From positions 1 to 16,954 of the forward strand of contig CABUOA010000037.1 of NCBI GenBank assembly GCA_902493145.1: a DNA stretch of 16,954 bases. Reading direction: 5' to 3'. Position numbers and translations under genes: made by a program. This DNA comes from an uncultured Collinsella sp. Lineage in GTDB: Bacteria; Actinomycetota; Coriobacteriia; Coriobacteriales; Coriobacteriaceae. Below the pieces are notes generated by a model, which searched no databases, was not told where the DNA came from, and was given only the letters and a program-made list of their open reading frames with translations. Below, in pieces: positions 6,254 to 14,276 of the stretch; positions within the stretch are counted from its first letter, which is position 1; each line of letters begins with the position of its first letter.

Positions 6254-6376
6254 GGCTGCGATGGGCTGCTCGATACAACAAACCGCTAAACTAATGCATG
6301 GCGTGCGGCGGCAACATTGCTGCGCGCCTTGTCAGCAAGGCCGTTTTGCGGCCGCAACGAAAGGGGCAATCAACCC
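6254..6376 (+). promoter_or_regulatory. Hairpin-rich leader before upp
   Basis: GCCTTG (6326-6331) pairs with CAAGGC (6336-6341) around loop TCAG. GGCCG (6339-6343) pairs with CGGCC (6349-6353). The two stems share bases 6339-6341, so they cannot both form fully. TTGCTG (6317-6322) with CAGCAA (6333-6338) is a third alternative. The set ends 6 nt before the AAAGGGG ribosome binding site (6360-6366). This could be a translational or attenuation control, but no known riboswitch or PyrR-binding signature was recognised. Confidence 0.35.
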
Positions 6377-7024
6377 ATGACCGTCACCTACGATGCGTCC
6401 CGCGTGACGCTTGTCGATCACCCGCTCGTCCAGCACAAGCTGTCGATCCTGCGCGACAAAAACACCGGCACCAACCAGTTCCGCCAGCTCGTGCGCGAGC
6501 TCGCGCTTTTTGACGGCTACGAGGCCATGCGCGACCTGCCTATGGAAGACGTCGAGGTCGAGACCCCCATCACTACCGCCACGTTCAAACGGCTCGCCGG
6601 CAAGAAACTCGCCATCGTGCCCATCCTGCGTGCGGGCCTTGGCATGGTCGACGGCATTCTCGACTTGGTGCCCTCCGCTCGCGTGGGCCACATCGGCATG
6701 GAGCGCGACGAGGTCACCCACGAGCCGCACGAGTATTACTGCAAGATGCCCAAGGATATCGACCAGCGCATCTGCCTGGTCGTCGACCCCATGCTCGCCA
6801 CGGGCGGTTCGGCCGAGATGGCCATCAGCTACCTGCGCGAGCGCGGTGTCAAGGACATCCGCATGCTGTGCATCGTCGCCGCGCCCGAGGGCCTCAAGTC
6901 GCTGACCGAGAAGGATCCCGATGTACATATCTATACCTGCGCCATCGACGACCATCTCAACGAGGCTGCCTACATCGTTCCCGGCCTCGGCGACGCCGGC
7001 GACCGCATCTACGGCACGCTCTAG
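6377..7024 (+). CDS. upp: Uracil phosphoribosyltransferase
   Basis: It salvages uracil by joining it to PRPP, giving UMP and pyrophosphate in the cytoplasm. The 215-residue length is normal. The protein begins with the conserved HPLVQHKLSILRDKNTG segment (residues 15-31). The PRPP-binding loop is VVDPMLATGGSA (135-146), and the uracil-binding C-terminus is GLGDAGDRIYGTL. AAAGGGG (6360-6366) precedes the ATG at 6377 by 10 nt; an in-frame upstream TTG at 6317 would swallow this site and adds nothing family-like. Placement just before the atp operon is also seen in Bacillus, so the linkage is old. A 10-bp GC stem follows at 7066-7100. Confidence 0.96.
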   Translation: MTVTYDASRVTLVDHPLVQHKLSILRDKNTGTNQFRQLVRELALFDGYEAMRDLPMEDVEVETPITTATFKRLAGKKLAIVPILRAGLGMVDGILDLVPSARVGHIGMERDEVTHEPHEYYCKMPKDIDQRICLVVDPMLATGGSAEMAISYLRERGVKDIRMLCIVAAPEGLKSLTEKDPDVHIYTCAIDDHLNEAAYIVPGLGDAGDRIYGTL

Positions 7025-7215
7025 TCGCTGGGCTAAACGGCCGCGGCTGCAAATACGAAGAAACGGTGCGCGCGGACGAACAAAAGGCGACCGCGCGCAC
7101 TCCTGTTAACGGACGTTTTGCCCTGCAGGGTTCGAGAAAAACGTATTACCGTACCTGCGGCATAAAGAAGGTCTTAAGAAAACGAACAGGTGCGTATTAA
7201 CCGATGCTTTTTCGG
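7025..7215 (+). other. upp-atp gap with successive inverted repeats
   Basis: No gene is seen. Three inverted repeats follow each other: GTGCGCGCGG (7066-7075) with CCGCGCGCAC (7091-7100), 10 bp; ACGTTTT (7113-7119) with AAAACGT (7138-7144), enclosing the palindrome CCCTGCAGGG (7121-7130); and CGTACCTG (7150-7157) with CAGGTGCG (7187-7194), 8 bp including one T-G pair. None ends in a clean T-run, so they are not textbook intrinsic terminators. They may stabilise the upp 3' end or bind a regulator just upstream of the atp promoter. Confidence 0.45.
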
Positions 7216-7243
7216 TTGTACTTTAGCGATTGGCTCGTACAAT
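7216..7243 (+). promoter_or_regulatory. Probable promoter of the ATP synthase operon
   Basis: TTGTAC (7216-7221), a 16-nt spacer and TACAAT (7238-7243) form a good sigma70-type promoter, with a start expected near 7250. This would leave about a 55-nt leader before the first gene of the operon. An inverted repeat, AACCGA (7199-7204) with TCGGTT (7212-7217), touches the -35 box and could be an operator. Confidence 0.65.
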
Positions 7244-7304
7244 AGTCACCAATGTTTGGCGGGAACTGTTCTGTGAAGCGTTAAAAAGGAAAGTGAGGAC
7301 GCCA

Positions 7305-7616
7305 GTGTTTCAGATAGCCGATCTGCTCGCTATCGTTGCAGGCGCCATCGCGGGCGCAATTGCCTTCCTTCCCTTTGTCTTTACGCTCAAGCCGGTTCTT
7401 GACGATAAGCAGAATGCGGACATGCTCAAGGGTATGGTGAGTCTGGCGGTCTCGGCAATCGCCCTGCTCGTCTTTACCTTGGTTGTGTTTGTGTTGTTCG
7501 GAGAGGCATTTCGCATGTTCCTCCTGGGCGAGGCGATCGGCTTCGTGGCCTTTATGGCCGCCTGCGCGGTTCGTGTCGCCAAGGCGCTGCGAGATCCTCA
7601 TGAGGTCGAAAGGTAA
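7305..7616 (+). CDS. Small membrane protein in the AtpI position
   Basis: This 103-residue protein has about three hydrophobic segments (roughly residues 7-30, 42-64 and 68-92) with a charged C-terminus (VAKALRDPHEVER). It is the first gene of the atp operon, 3 bp before atpB. In many bacteria this slot holds AtpI, a membrane protein that helps assemble the c-ring. The sequence shows no motif that proves AtpI homology, so the assignment rests on position, size and topology. The GTG at 7305 has TGAGGA 5 nt upstream. A TTG reading from 7230 would begin upstream of the predicted promoter -10 and is not credible. A GTG at 7293 is possible but badly spaced from its ribosome binding site. Confidence 0.7.
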   Translation: MFQIADLLAIVAGAIAGAIAFLPFVFTLKPVLDDKQNADMLKGMVSLAVSAIALLVFTLVVFVLFGEAFRMFLLGEAIGFVAFMAACAVRVAKALRDPHEVER

Positions 7617-7619
7617 GTC

Positions 7620-8423
7620 GTGGAAATTTTTGAAAAGCTGCCTGATGAGATTAATCATCTGGTCAGCGAGTTCAGCTCCACCCCTGTCGTGGGCGATCTG
7701 GGCTGCGGCATCACGCAGTACTCGTTTTGGCTGATCGTCTCCACGATCGTGCTCCTGATCGTCCTGGCCGTGTTCAAGAAGAAGCAGACCCTGGTTCCCA
7801 AGGGCTTCTTCGTCAACGGTTTCGAGTACATCATCGAGTACGTCGAGAACGATATCGGCAAGGGTGTCGTGGGTGAGAACTGGAAGAAGCACTTCCCGTT
7901 CCTGTGCTCGCTTTTCCTGTTCATCCTGATCAATAACATGATCGGCCTGATCCCGGGAATGAAGCCCGGCACCGGCGCAATCGGCTCCACCGCCGCACTC
8001 GCCATTTTCGCCTTCGTGTACTTCATCTACTACGGATGCAAGGCTCACGGCGTGATCGGCTACATCAAGAGCCTCGCCCCGCAGGGCGTGAGCTTCCCGA
8101 TGAACGTGCTCGTGTGGGTCGTCGAGCTTTTCTCGACCTTCCTGCGCCTCATCACGCTCGCCGTCCGTCTGTTCTGCAACATGTTCGCAGGACACGTGGT
8201 CATGGGCTCGTTCGCCATCATGGCGAGCATGTTCATGCAGCCGCTGCTTCAGCAGGTTTCCGCGGCGCACGCCGTCGGCGCCCTGCCTTCGCTGGCCTGG
8301 CTTGCCATCCTCATCCTGATCTATGCGATCGAGCTTGTGGTCGGCGCCATCCAGGCTTACGTCTTCACGGTCCTTACCGCCGTGTATGTCTCCGAGGCAG
8401 AGGAGGTCGCAGAGGAGGAGTAG
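7620..8423 (+). CDS. atpB: ATP synthase F0 subunit a
   Basis: Subunit a forms the two proton half-channels of the membrane sector and works against the c-ring. The 267-residue protein starts with GTG at 7620, with GAAAGG 6 nt upstream. It shows the usual series of transmembrane helices, including FWLIVSTIVLLIVLAVF, LFLFILINNMIGLIPG and the C-terminal AIELVVGAIQAYVFTVLTAVY. The essential Arg is residue 183 in LAVRLFCNMFAGH, equivalent to Arg210 of E. coli. The C-terminus ends in a short Glu-rich tail. It is followed by a 124-nt structured gap before atpE, the longest gap inside the operon. Confidence 0.97.
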   Translation: MEIFEKLPDEINHLVSEFSSTPVVGDLGCGITQYSFWLIVSTIVLLIVLAVFKKKQTLVPKGFFVNGFEYIIEYVENDIGKGVVGENWKKHFPFLCSLFLFILINNMIGLIPGMKPGTGAIGSTAALAIFAFVYFIYYGCKAHGVIGYIKSLAPQGVSFPMNVLVWVVELFSTFLRLITLAVRLFCNMFAGHVVMGSFAIMASMFMQPLLQQVSAAHAVGALPSLAWLAILILIYAIELVVGAIQAYVFTVLTAVYVSEAEEVAEEE

Positions 8424-8547
8424 TCTTCCGTTCGCGCCTTAAAGGTAAGGCAATTCGTTAAACCGCCGGTGCCCGTACCCATGGAGCCCGGCAGTTATAA
8501 AAAGGTTATCCTGCGTGAAATAAGACACGCACGACAAAGGAGGAATC
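8424..8547 (+). promoter_or_regulatory. Structured atpB-atpE intercistronic region
   Basis: Three hairpins can form: GCCTT (8436-8440) with AAGGC (8447-8451); AACCGCCGG (8461-8469) with CCGGCAGTT (8488-8496), one mismatch; and TGCGTG (8512-8517) with CACGCA (8526-8531) around an A-rich loop. The last ends 4 nt before the very strong AAAGGAGG (8536-8543) that drives the atpE GTG start. The c subunit is needed in many copies per complex, so this region may raise atpE translation or protect a processed mRNA. That role is inference. Confidence 0.5.
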
Positions 8548-8742
8548 GTGGGAGTTATCGGTTACGGTCTCGGTGTTATCGGCGCTGGTCTTGCTATCGG
8601 CCTGTCTGCTCTGGGTGCTACGGGTGCTATGGCCCGTCAGCCTGAGGTCCAGGGCCGCGTGTTCACCGTCTTCATCATGGGCTCCGCCTTCGGCGAGGCT
8701 CTGGCTCTGATCGGCTTCGTTGTCGCGCTGATCGTTAAATAG
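8548..8742 (+). CDS. atpE: ATP synthase F0 subunit c
   Basis: This proteolipid forms the rotating c-ring. Two transmembrane helices are joined by the polar loop ARQPEVQG (residues 29-36). Helix 1 has the glycine-rich packing pattern GVIGAGLAIGLSALGATG. Helix 2 carries the ion-binding carboxylate Glu50 in GSAFGEALALIGF. At 64 residues it is shorter than the usual 70-85, with a minimal N-terminus. The Gln and Ser/Thr ligands of sodium-type c subunits are replaced by Ile17 and Ala51, which suggests proton coupling (inference). The GTG start at 8548 follows AAAGGAGG by 4 nt, the strongest ribosome binding site in the operon. Confidence 0.95.
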   Translation: MGVIGYGLGVIGAGLAIGLSALGATGAMARQPEVQGRVFTVFIMGSAFGEALALIGFVVALIVK

Positions 8743-8757
8743 CACGGAGCGTCAAGT

Positions 8758-9360
8758 ATGAATCTTTCATCCCAGAAGAGCGCGATCGCACTCTCCGCGT
8801 CCGCGGCCGCGCTGCTCATGCCGGTTTCCGCGTTCGCTGAGGACGGCGCTGCCGGTGCGGACATCCTCATCCCTAAGATGGCGGAGTTCATCCCGGCGCT
8901 CATCGCCTTCCTGATCATCTGGATCGTGCTGGCCAAGGTTGCCCTGCCGGGCATCATGAAAACCATGGAGGAGCGCGGCAAGAAGATCGAGGAGAGCCTC
9001 GACGAGGCCGAGAAGACCAAGCAGGAGGCCATCGCCAAGCGCGCTGAGTCCGACTCGATCGTCACCGACGCCCGTCGTCAGGCTGCCGACATCGTCCTCG
9101 AGGCCCGTAAGGACGCCGAGTCCGAGCGCGCCCGTATCATCGAGGCTGCTCACAAGGAGGCCGAGGAGATCATCGCCAAGGCCCATACGACCGTCGAGGA
9201 CGAGCGCAAGTCCATCTACGCCGGTGCCGCGAGCTCCATCGCCGACCTGTCCGTTGCCGTCGCCACCAAGATCGTGGGCGAGGCACTCGAGGACGATGCC
9301 GAGCAGAAGAAGCTCATCGAGCGCTACATCCAGGAAGCAGGTAGCCTGAATGCCGACTAG
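8758..9360 (+). CDS. atpF: ATP synthase F0 subunit b with signal-peptide-like N-terminus
   Basis: Subunit b is the peripheral stalk holding F1 against rotation. The 200-residue protein has a membrane helix at about residues 44-62 (FIPALIAFLIIWIVLAKVAL). A long charged coiled-coil follows (~66-160, many EA/KA repeats), then a C-terminal part that contacts delta. Before the membrane helix there is an extra N-terminal region: Lys7, a hydrophobic Ala-rich stretch (8-24) and AFA-ED at 25-29, which looks like a cleavable Sec signal peptide. Canonical b subunits such as that of E. coli begin almost directly with the membrane helix. GGAG (8746-8749) lies 8 nt before the ATG. The last 11 nt overlap atpH. 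Confidence 0.96.
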   Translation: MNLSSQKSAIALSASAAALLMPVSAFAEDGAAGADILIPKMAEFIPALIAFLIIWIVLAKVALPGIMKTMEERGKKIEESLDEAEKTKQEAIAKRAESDSIVTDARRQAADIVLEARKDAESERARIIEAAHKEAEEIIAKAHTTVEDERKSIYAGAASSIADLSVAVATKIVGEALEDDAEQKKLIERYIQEAGSLNAD

Positions 9361-9826
9361 CCGCTATCAGGACAAGGTGCTCGAGACCTACGCGCGCTCC
9401 CTTCTGGAAGCCGCTAAGGCCGAGAACCATGTGTTCGAGGACCTCGAGATGATCGAGCGCTTGGCTTCCGCCAGCCCCGAGATCATCGCCGTGCTCGACA
9501 CCATGTCCAAGCGCGACCAGCTCGACCTTCTTCCCAAGGTGGCAGCTGCCTTTAAGTATGTTGCCGAGGAAGACGAGGATGTAGTGGGCGTGACCGTCAC
9601 CACGGCGATCCCGCTCGACGACGAGCTGCGTCAAACCATCACTAAGAAATGCGAGCAGGACTTCGGCCGCAAGGTATTCCTTATCGAGCAGGTCGACCCG
9701 TCTATCGTGGGCGGCCTGGTGCTCGAGGCCCGCGGCGAGCGTCGTGACATTTCCGTCAAGACGCAGCTGCGCATCGCGCAGGAGACCCTCGCAAACTCTG
9801 CTAATTCGTACGGAGGTGAAGCCTAA
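9350..9826 (+). CDS. atpH: ATP synthase F1 subunit delta
   Basis: Delta (OSCP-like) links the peripheral stalk to the top of the alpha3beta3 head. The 158-residue protein is a little shorter than the usual ~180. It has an N-terminal helical domain starting SRYQDKVLETYARSLLEAA. The C-terminal signature is DPSIVGGLVLEARGERRDIS followed by VKTQL, matching the family's GG...D.S....L pattern. The ATG at 9350 lies inside the end of atpF, and the TAA overlaps the atpA ATG by one base (TAATG). Translation is therefore probably coupled on both sides. Confidence 0.94.
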   Translation: MPTSRYQDKVLETYARSLLEAAKAENHVFEDLEMIERLASASPEIIAVLDTMSKRDQLDLLPKVAAAFKYVAEEDEDVVGVTVTTAIPLDDELRQTITKKCEQDFGRKVFLIEQVDPSIVGGLVLEARGERRDISVKTQLRIAQETLANSANSYGGEA

Positions 9827-11424
9827 TGTCCGAAACCCTCAATGCCCAGGATATCGCCAAGAAACTGCAGGAGCAGCTCACGAGCCTCTCCGCGACGGTC
9901 GATACGCATGAGGTTTCAACGGTCGACGAGGTAGGCGACGGCATCGCGCGCGTCTCCGGCCTCAAGAGCGCCATGGCAGGCGAGCTTCTGGAGTTCAAGA
10001 GCTCCGATACCGGTGAGACCGTCTTCGGCCTTGCCCAGAACCTTGACCGTGACGAGGTCGGCGCCGTTCTGTTCGGTGCCGTCGACTCCATCAAGGAAGG
10101 CGACGAGTGCCGCACCACTGGCCGCATTATGGATATCCCCGTGAGCCGTGCCATGCTCGGCCGCGTCGTCAATCCGCTCGGCCAGCCCATCGACGGCCTG
10201 GGCGACATCGTCGCCACGCACCGTCGCCCCATCGAGTTCAAGGCTCCCGGCGTCATCGATCGTACCCCGGTGTGCGAGCCGGTTCAGACCGGTCTGCTCG
10301 CTATCGACTCCATGGTGCCTATTGGCCGCGGTCAGCGTGAGCTCATTATCGGCGACCGTAAGACCGGTAAGACCGCCATCGCCATCGACGCTATCCTCAA
10401 CCAGCGCGGCAAGGGCATGGTCTGCATCTATGTCGCCATCGGCCAGAAGGCCTCCACGGTTGCCAACATCCGTGAGACCCTCGCCCAGCACGGTGCGCTC
10501 GAATACACCATTATCGTTTCGGCTACCGCTGCCGATTCTGCCCCTATGCAGTACATCGCGCCTATGGCCGGTGCCGCTATCGGCGAGTTCTTCATGTACA
10601 ACGGCGAGGACGGCAAGCCCGCCAGCGAGACCAACCCCGGCGGTCACGTGCTCGTCATCTACGATGACCTGTCCAAGCAGGCCGTGGCATACCGTCAGAT
10701 GTCGCTGACGCTGCATCGTCCGCCCGGACGCGAGGCCTATCCTGGCGACATCTTCTACCTGCACTCTCGTCTGCTCGAGCGTGCTGTCAAGATGTCCAAG
10801 AAGAACGGCTACGGCTCTATGACGGCACTGCCGATCATCGAGACCCAGGACGGCGACGTCTCGGCCTACATTCCGACCAACGTCATTTCCATTACCGATG
10901 GTCAGATCTACCTGCAGTCCGAGCTCTTCTTCCAGGGCCAGCGCCCGGCAGTCGACGTGGGCATCTCCGTGTCCCGCGTCGGTGGCGACGCTCAGACCAA
11001 GGCTATGAAGCAGGTTGCCGGCAACCTTCGCCTGGACCTCGCTTCGTACCAGGAGCTCGCTGGCTTTACGCAGTTCGGCTCCGACCTCGACGAGGCTACT
11101 CAGAAGCAGCTGACCCATGGTGCTCGCATGACCGAGCTCCTGAAGCAGCCGCGTTACAAGCCGTTTGAGGTTGGCGAGCAGATCGTTACGCTGTTCGCTG
11201 GCAACGAGGGCTTCCTGGATGACCTGGAGATCGCCGACGTGCTGCCCTTCCGTGCCGAGCTCATCGAGTACATGGACAATGGCTTTGGCTCGCTGCTCGA
11301 CAAGGTTCGCGCCAAGAAGATCGATGATGACACCAAGGCTGAGCTCTTGCGCGTCATCGGCGACTTCAAGCAGCAGTTCATGGCCAAGCACCATTCGGAT
11401 GTTTCTGGATCAGAGGAGAACTAA
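9826..11424 (+). CDS. atpA: ATP synthase F1 subunit alpha
   Basis: Alpha is the non-catalytic nucleotide-binding subunit of F1. The 532-residue protein has a beta-barrel N-terminal domain, Walker A GDRKTGKT (residues 176-183), Walker B region HVLVIYDDLSKQ, and the arginine finger Arg384 in VGISVSRVGG that reaches into the beta active site (Arg376 in E. coli). The C-terminal helical domain ends in a polar tail (HHSDVSGSEEN), making it some 20 residues longer than E. coli AtpA. GGAGGTGA (9812-9819) precedes the ATG. The 1-nt overlap with atpH indicates translational coupling. Confidence 0.98.
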   Translation: MSETLNAQDIAKKLQEQLTSLSATVDTHEVSTVDEVGDGIARVSGLKSAMAGELLEFKSSDTGETVFGLAQNLDRDEVGAVLFGAVDSIKEGDECRTTGRIMDIPVSRAMLGRVVNPLGQPIDGLGDIVATHRRPIEFKAPGVIDRTPVCEPVQTGLLAIDSMVPIGRGQRELIIGDRKTGKTAIAIDAILNQRGKGMVCIYVAIGQKASTVANIRETLAQHGALEYTIIVSATAADSAPMQYIAPMAGAAIGEFFMYNGEDGKPASETNPGGHVLVIYDDLSKQAVAYRQMSLTLHRPPGREAYPGDIFYLHSRLLERAVKMSKKNGYGSMTALPIIETQDGDVSAYIPTNVISITDGQIYLQSELFFQGQRPAVDVGISVSRVGGDAQTKAMKQVAGNLRLDLASYQELAGFTQFGSDLDEATQKQLTHGARMTELLKQPRYKPFEVGEQIVTLFAGNEGFLDDLEIADVLPFRAELIEYMDNGFGSLLDKVRAKKIDDDTKAELLRVIGDFKQQFMAKHHSDVSGSEEN

Positions 11425-11429
11425 GCCCC

Positions 11430-12337
11430 ATGGCCAACCTTCGCGACATTAAGAAGCGAATCTCCTCGGTTACCACGACCAAGCAGATCACGCGCACGAT
11501 GGAGATGGTCTCTACGGCCAAGATCCGTCGTGCCCTCGATCGCTCCAAGCAGGCCGAGCCCTATAAGGAGGCGCTGACCGACGTCATGTTGACGGTCGCC
11601 GGCGACGCCTCCTGTTCGGGCACCGATCCCATGCTGCAGAAGCATGAGAGCGTCAAGCATGGCCTGATTGTCGTTATTGCCTCGGACCGCGGCCTTGCCG
11701 GCGGTTTCAATACGACGGTGGAGCGCACGGCCGAAAAGCTCGCTGCTTCTTGGGCGAACGACGGCATCGAGTGCGAGATCATCGCGTGTGGGCGCAAACC
11801 GGCCACGTATTTCCGTGACCGCGCAAACGTCGTCATGCACTTTGAGGGCAACTCCTCTGAGCCCGATTTCAATCAGGCCCGCATGATCTCCTCTCATATC
11901 TGCGATGCGTATCGTGCCGGTGAGCTTGACCGTGTCGAGCTTGTCTACCACCACGCCAAGAACCGCGTGGATCAGGAGCTTCGCGTCGAGCATCTGTTGC
12001 CGCTCGATCCCGAGATGATCGCTATGGCCCACGGTCCGCGTAAGAACGAGACCGACGCCCCTAAGCGCATCTCGTCCACGTTCGAGTTCGTGCCCTCTCC
12101 CGAGCATGTTCTCGGCAAGCTTGTGCCGTCTTATATCCTGACGGTCATCTACCAGGCCCTGATCGATTCGGCGGCTGCCGAGCAGGGTGCACGCCGCAAG
12201 GCCATGCACTCCGCGACGGAAAACGCCACCGCGATCATCTCGACCCTTACCCGCACGTATAGTCGCGTGCGCCAGGCTTCGATCACGACCGAGATTAACG
12301 AGATCGTCGGCGGAGCCTCAGCATTGGAGGAACAGTA

Positions 12338-12338
<1 letters not shown>
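11430..12338 (+). CDS. atpG: ATP synthase F1 subunit gamma
   Basis: Gamma is the central rotor shaft. Its two long terminal helices are clear: the N-terminal NLRDIKKRISSVTTTKQITR with MEMVSTAKIRRA, and the C-terminal RVRQASITTEINEIVGGASA. The Rossmann-like middle domain contains the conserved VVIASDRGLAGGFN. At 302 residues it is slightly longer than the E. coli protein (287). GAGGAGA lies about 11 nt before the ATG, 5 nt after the atpA stop. The TAA overlaps the atpD ATG (TAATG), again implying coupled translation. Confidence 0.97.
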
Positions 12339-13792
<1,454 letters not shown>

Positions 13793-13795
13793 GTT

Positions 13796-14188
13796 ATGCG
13801 TATCCGCATCGTGTGCCCCGTGAGCTGCGCCTATGAGGGCGACGCTGCGTTTGTGTCGATTCCGTCCACGGATGGCGAGTTTGGCGTCCTGCCTGCTCAC
13901 TCCAGCGAGATCTGCACGATCGACCGCGGTTACGTTCGCGTTTCCGATAAGGCCATGGGCACTGTCGACCACACGTTTGCCGTGGCCGGCGGCTATGCCC
14001 AGGTTGCGGACGATGTCGTGACCGTTCTCGCCGAGCGCGCTTGCGATTTGGCGACCGTCGATGCCGACAAGCTTAAAGCTGATATTCAAGGTTTTGAAGA
14101 GAAGCTGGGTAATTTGTCGGAGGATGATGCACGCCGCGCCTACCTCTATAATGAAATCGCATGGTGTAAGCTCAAGCTTGCCCAATAG
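13796..14188 (+). CDS. atpC: ATP synthase F1 subunit epsilon
   Basis: Epsilon sits at the foot of gamma and can inhibit ATP hydrolysis. The 130-residue protein has the N-terminal beta-sandwich with the family pattern DGEFGVLPAHSSEICTIDRG and AVAGGYAQVADDVVTVLAERA. A C-terminal pair of helices (from DADKLKADIQG to the end) forms the regulatory hairpin. GGGGGAG lies upstream of the ATG at 13796, three bases after the atpD stop. It is the last gene of the operon; a strong terminator follows 36 nt after its stop. Confidence 0.95.
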   Translation: MRIRIVCPVSCAYEGDAAFVSIPSTDGEFGVLPAHSSEICTIDRGYVRVSDKAMGTVDHTFAVAGGYAQVADDVVTVLAERACDLATVDADKLKADIQGFEEKLGNLSEDDARRAYLYNEIAWCKLKLAQ

Positions 14189-14224
14189 TCAAACGATTTA
14201 GCGTTCGACCATTTGCGAACACAT

Positions 14225-14263
14225 CATGCCCGGGATGGCCCAGCCATCCCGGGCATGCTTTTT
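14225..14263 (+). terminator. Intrinsic terminator of the atp operon
   Basis: A perfect 15-bp GC-rich stem, CATGCCCGGGATGGC (14225-14239) with GCCATCCCGGGCATG (14243-14257), has a 3-nt loop and is followed by CTTTTT (14258-14263). This is a textbook Rho-independent terminator, placed between atpC and murA. murA begins only 14 nt after it, so its promoter must lie in this short gap or transcription must read through. Confidence 0.93.
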
Positions 14264-14276
14264 GAAAGGGTAGACC

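Noticed and set aside
7121..7144. Candidate intrinsic terminator for upp
   Set aside because: The stem is weak and no T-run follows; kept only as an inverted repeat.
7281..8270. 329-codon minus-strand open frame rich in His, Asp and Glu opposite the start of the atp operon
   Set aside because: The His/Asp/Glu runs are the reverse complement of hydrophobic membrane codons in atpB and the AtpI-position gene.
9916..11394. 492-codon minus-strand open frame opposite atpA
   Set aside because: Shadow of atpA; long antisense frames are common at this GC content.
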